Program-made: the position numbers and the translations under genes | Shown: positions 61,229 to 64,000 of the stretch, one piece after another | How positions within the stretch are numbered: the first letter of the stretch is position 1 | Layout of the letters: each line of letters opens with the position of its first letter | The notes under the pieces: model-generated | What the model was told of the DNA's origin: nothing | The model's input: the letters and a program-made list of their open reading frames with translations, nothing else | The model's database searches: none | Origin: Prochlorococcus sp. MIT 1300 | Lineage (GTDB): Bacteria; Cyanobacteriota; Cyanobacteriia; PCC-6307; Cyanobiaceae | DNA: 64,000 bases | NCBI RefSeq assembly: GCF_034092375.1 | Contig: NZ_CP139302.1 | Location: forward strand, 1,612,001 to 1,676,000 | Reading direction: 5' to 3'

Positions 61229-62085
61229 TGAAGATGAGTGAGCTTCTCAATCCAGAACCAATAGCTACTGGGAGACCTCCCCAAGTTCATTCTGCTGCTT
61301 TTGTTGATCCTCGAGCGGAGCTAGGAGATGGGGTGGTCATAGGTCCTGGAGCGGTAGTTGGACCGGCCGTGAAGATTGGTTCTAATACCTGGATTGGCCC
61401 CAATGTTGTTCTTGATGGGCGGTTGACTTTGGGATCGCAAAATAAGGTTTTTGCTGGTGCTTGTCTTGGCCAAGAGCCTCAGGATTTGAAATATCAAGGA
61501 GCTTCAACCGAAGTCGTGATTGGCAATGAAAATACAATTAGAGAGTACGTGACAATAAATCGGGCGACCCAAGAAGGGGAAAAAACTAAGATTGGAGATA
61601 AGAATCTTTTGATGGCTTATTGTCACTTAGGACATAACTGTGAATTAGGTAATTCAATAGTTATGTCTAATGCAATTCAGGTCGCCGGACATGTTGTGAT
61701 CGAAGATAGTGCTGTAATTGGTGGTTGTCTGGGCATTCATCAGTTTGTACATGTTGGCCGTCTTGCAATGGTTGGTGGAATGACTCGAGTAACTAGAGAT
61801 GTACCACCTTTTTGTTTGGTTGAGGGTCATCCTGGCAGATTGCGTGGCTTGAATAAGGTAGGTCTTCGTCGTAGTGGTTTGCATAATCATGAAGGTAGTG
61901 AGATGCGACAGTTGCAAGAAATCTGGAATTTACTTTTTCGTTCTGAATATGTACTTACAGAGAGTCTTGAATTGGCGAAGCAAAAGGATTTGTTGCCTGC
62001 GGCAGCGCATCTATGCAATTTTCTTGAGGCTTCTATTCAAAAAGGTAGACGTGGTCCCATGCCATTAAATATTTCTACTAATTAA
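61228..62085 (+). CDS. lpxA: UDP-N-acetylglucosamine acyltransferase
   Basis: 285 aa. Left-handed beta-helix hexapeptides (GVVIGPGAVVGPAVKIGSNTWIGPNVVL...) with catalytic His in AYCHLGHNCELG and the C-terminal helical cap (LNKVGLRRSGLHNHEG). Transfers a 3-hydroxyacyl chain to UDP-GlcNAc. Ends next to lpxB with no gap. Confidence 0.96.
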   Translation: MKMSELLNPEPIATGRPPQVHSAAFVDPRAELGDGVVIGPGAVVGPAVKIGSNTWIGPNVVLDGRLTLGSQNKVFAGACLGQEPQDLKYQGASTEVVIGNENTIREYVTINRATQEGEKTKIGDKNLLMAYCHLGHNCELGNSIVMSNAIQVAGHVVIEDSAVIGGCLGIHQFVHVGRLAMVGGMTRVTRDVPPFCLVEGHPGRLRGLNKVGLRRSGLHNHEGSEMRQLQEIWNLLFRSEYVLTESLELAKQKDLLPAAAHLCNFLEASIQKGRRGPMPLNISTN

Positions 62086-63264
62086 ATGCTTAGGTTGTTA
62101 ATTAGTACAGGTGAGGTTTCAGGTGATCTTCAGGGAAGCCTTTTGATTGAGGCATTAAAAGAGGAGGCTTTAAGACGAGATTTGTCCATAGAGATCTTAG
62201 CGCTTGGTGGTAATCGAATGGAAGCTGCCGGAGCTGAATTGATTGCAGATACTGCTCCTATGGGTGCTATTGGTCTTTTAGAAGCTCTGCCACTAGTTTT
62301 GCCTACATTGCTTATTCAGTCTAAAGTAAATCAGTTGTTAATAAGTCGACCGCCGGATGCAGTAGTTTTGATTGATTACATGGGTGCAAATATTCGTCTA
62401 GGTAACAGGTTGCGTAAACACTTCGCTAAAATCCCTATTATTTATTATATTGCGCCTCAGGAATGGGCTTGGCGCATAGGTGATGGTGGGACTACGGATT
62501 TGATCGCATTTACTGATAAAATACTTGCTATCTTTCAGGCAGAGGCGGATTTTTACCAAGAGAGGGGAGGGAATGTGGTTTGGGTTGGTCACCCAATGAT
62601 TGATATACATGGAAAGCTGCCTGATTGCTCTTTCGCAAGGAGGGAGCTTGGGCTTTCACCCGAACAAAAGCTCTTATTACTTTTGCCAGCCTCACGTAAA
62701 CAGGAGTTGCGTTATTTAATGCCCAATCTTGCTAAAGCAGCTGCAATGCTTCAAGCGGAAGATTCAAACCTAGAAGTAATTGTTCCTGCTGGGCAGGAAA
62801 GCTTTGAATTTCAACTAAGGGAAACCTTAAAAAGAGAGAAAGTTCGAGGTAGGGTTATTCCTGCTAATCAAGCTAATAATTTAAAGCCAATTCTCTTGTC
62901 AGCAGCGGATTTAGCACTTTCAAAATCAGGAACAGTGAATATGGAATTAGCATTACATGGTGTTCCACAAGTTGTAGGGTATAAAGTTAGCAGAACTACA
63001 GCATTTATTGCACGCAATATTTTAAAGTTTAAAGTAGAACATATTTCACCCGTTAATCTTCTATTAGAAGAAAGATTAGTTCCCGAGCTTGTTCAAGATG
63101 ATTTTACGGCCGAAAAAATCTTCCAATTAGCAATGCCTTTGTTAAGTCAGAAGGAAGCTAGATTGTCAATGCTTGAAGGTTATAGGCGCCTTAGAGGAAA
63201 GCTTGGTTCTCCAGGGGTAACATCTAGGGCTGCTGGACAAATTCTTGATTTTATTAGCCAATGA
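62086..63264 (+). CDS. lpxB: Lipid-A-disaccharide synthase
   Basis: 392 aa. [22 protein letters not shown] start, [43 protein letters not shown] and [23 protein letters not shown] are family blocks. Condenses UDP-2,3-diacylglucosamine with lipid X. 4-base overlap with msrA. Confidence 0.95.
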   Translation: MLRLLISTGEVSGDLQGSLLIEALKEEALRRDLSIEILALGGNRMEAAGAELIADTAPMGAIGLLEALPLVLPTLLIQSKVNQLLISRPPDAVVLIDYMGANIRLGNRLRKHFAKIPIIYYIAPQEWAWRIGDGGTTDLIAFTDKILAIFQAEADFYQERGGNVVWVGHPMIDIHGKLPDCSFARRELGLSPEQKLLLLLPASRKQELRYLMPNLAKAAAMLQAEDSNLEVIVPAGQESFEFQLRETLKREKVRGRVIPANQANNLKPILLSAADLALSKSGTVNMELALHGVPQVVGYKVSRTTAFIARNILKFKVEHISPVNLLLEERLVPELVQDDFTAEKIFQLAMPLLSQKEARLSMLEGYRRLRGKLGSPGVTSRAAGQILDFISQ

Positions 63265-63896
63265 TTCGATTGCTGCGTTATCTGCGAGATGCATTGATAT
63301 GTAGTCTTTTAGTTGTTTCTTTGTTTGGGAGCCCTCTCCAAGCAAATGCTTCCGAAGAACAAGCGATGTTTGCCGGAGGATGCTTCTGGTGCCTTGAGCA
63401 TGATTTAGAGGCTATTAGTGGGGTCATTTCGGCTGATAGTGGTTATGCAGGAGGAACAATCTCATCTCCTACATATCGCAATCACGAGGGTCACCAAGAA
63501 GTCGTTCAGCTTAAGTTCGACCCTTCAATTCTTTCCTATGAAGAATTGCTTAGGAGTTATTGGAGGAATGTGGATCCTTTGGATTCCTCTGGACAGTTCT
63601 GCGATAGGGGGGATTCCTATAAACCGGTTATTTTTGTTGAAAATGACGAGCAAGAACTGGCTGCTCAAGAGAGCATTAACTTCGCCGCCTTGGAATTAGA
63701 TCAGCCTATTAAGGAAATTAAGGTTGAGATTCTTTCTGGAAAGAGATTCTGGCTTGCTGAAAATTACCATCAAGATTTTGCAGAGAAAAATCCAATTAAA
63801 TACAGTTTTTATAGAAATAGCTGTGGACGCGATAGGCGACTTGATCACCTATGGGGAGATAAGGCCAAAACAAACTCTGAATGGAAAAATCGGTGA
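63261..63896 (+). CDS. msrA: Peptide methionine sulfoxide reductase, exported form
   Basis: 211 aa. An N-terminal signal-like segment ([21 protein letters not shown]) precedes the MsrA core: [20 protein letters not shown] with catalytic Cys in [20 protein letters not shown] and ENYHQDF. Reduces methionine-S-sulfoxide, here probably in the periplasm, which suits envelope repair in the same operon. Confidence 0.93.
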   Translation: MIRLLRYLRDALICSLLVVSLFGSPLQANASEEQAMFAGGCFWCLEHDLEAISGVISADSGYAGGTISSPTYRNHEGHQEVVQLKFDPSILSYEELLRSYWRNVDPLDSSGQFCDRGDSYKPVIFVENDEQELAAQESINFAALELDQPIKEIKVEILSGKRFWLAENYHQDFAEKNPIKYSFYRNSCGRDRRLDHLWGDKAKTNSEWKNR

Positions 63897-63901
63897 GAAC
63901 A

Positions 63902-64000
63902 TTAAGCAAACCTTAAATCTTTAGGAAATATGCATCTCTTGGAAATCTTGGTGAAGATGTGGGTTTCCACCCATCCCTTCTTGCGAGAAATTTGATTAGC
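63902..64000 (-). CDS. Possible C-terminal end of a gene beyond the window
   Basis: The minus strand is open for 32 codons from the right edge to TAA at 63902-63904, ending KRCIFPKDLRFA. Length is too short to separate from chance; no function assigned. Confidence 0.25.
   Translation of the reverse strand, partial: ANQISRKKGWVETHIFTKISKRCIFPKDLRFA

Overview
The window reads as a chromosome segment of a marine picocyanobacterium, most likely a low-light Prochlorococcus. Evidence: an AT-rich genome with compact genes; a photosynthetic core (psbV, petF, a PSII S4-domain protein, nblS); six tiny high-light-inducible (hli) genes in two clusters; and kaiB-kaiC lying directly beside rplU-rpmA with no kaiA. 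The genus call is inference from gene content and order, not from a database match.

Left half (about 1-39,000): an accessory, loosely packed region. It holds arfB-atl, a truncated integrase-like gene, small-protein clusters, GTP cyclohydrolase I, a B12-riboswitch-controlled HupE/UreJ metal transporter, an AEC transporter and a 2OG-Fe(II) oxygenase. A zinc locus (znuA plus an outer-membrane barrel, diverging from znuC, with zur lying antisense between znuC and znuB) follows. Further on are a DMT permease, an SDR enzyme, a cyAbrB regulator, three membrane-anchored proteins (a long Lys/Ala-repeat protein, its single-TM neighbour, and an (AEPTPV)15 protein), a second hli cluster and an NmrA-like reductase. 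Long spacers contain many ORFs below 60 codons, several with a credible start or membrane segment, and several decayed genes: osmC with an in-frame TGA, an aldo/keto reductase remnant, a Cys-rich frameshifted gene and two small membrane proteins broken by one base.

Right half (about 37,500-64,000): mostly conserved housekeeping genes at high density: murD, tRNA-Val(GAC), the PSII S4 protein, serA, prmA, petF, psbV, rnz, a SpoIID-like protein, nagB, truB, rplU-rpmA, kaiBC, nblS, purD, purC, and the envelope operon bamA-lpxC-fabZ-lpxA-lpxB-msrA, which joins outer-membrane protein assembly to lipid A synthesis.

Regulatory links visible in the sequence: both hli clusters have an HLR1-like repeat just upstream of a matching -10 element, and the NblS kinase, whose pathway acts on HLR1 in other cyanobacteria, is encoded in the same window. 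A perfect 9-bp-arm palindrome between znuC and znuA is a likely Zur operator. A cobalamin riboswitch precedes hupE. Two small proteins end in the exact C-x3-P-x4-C loop of CP12. KaiC appears to have a shortened C-terminal tail, consistent with the absent kaiA.
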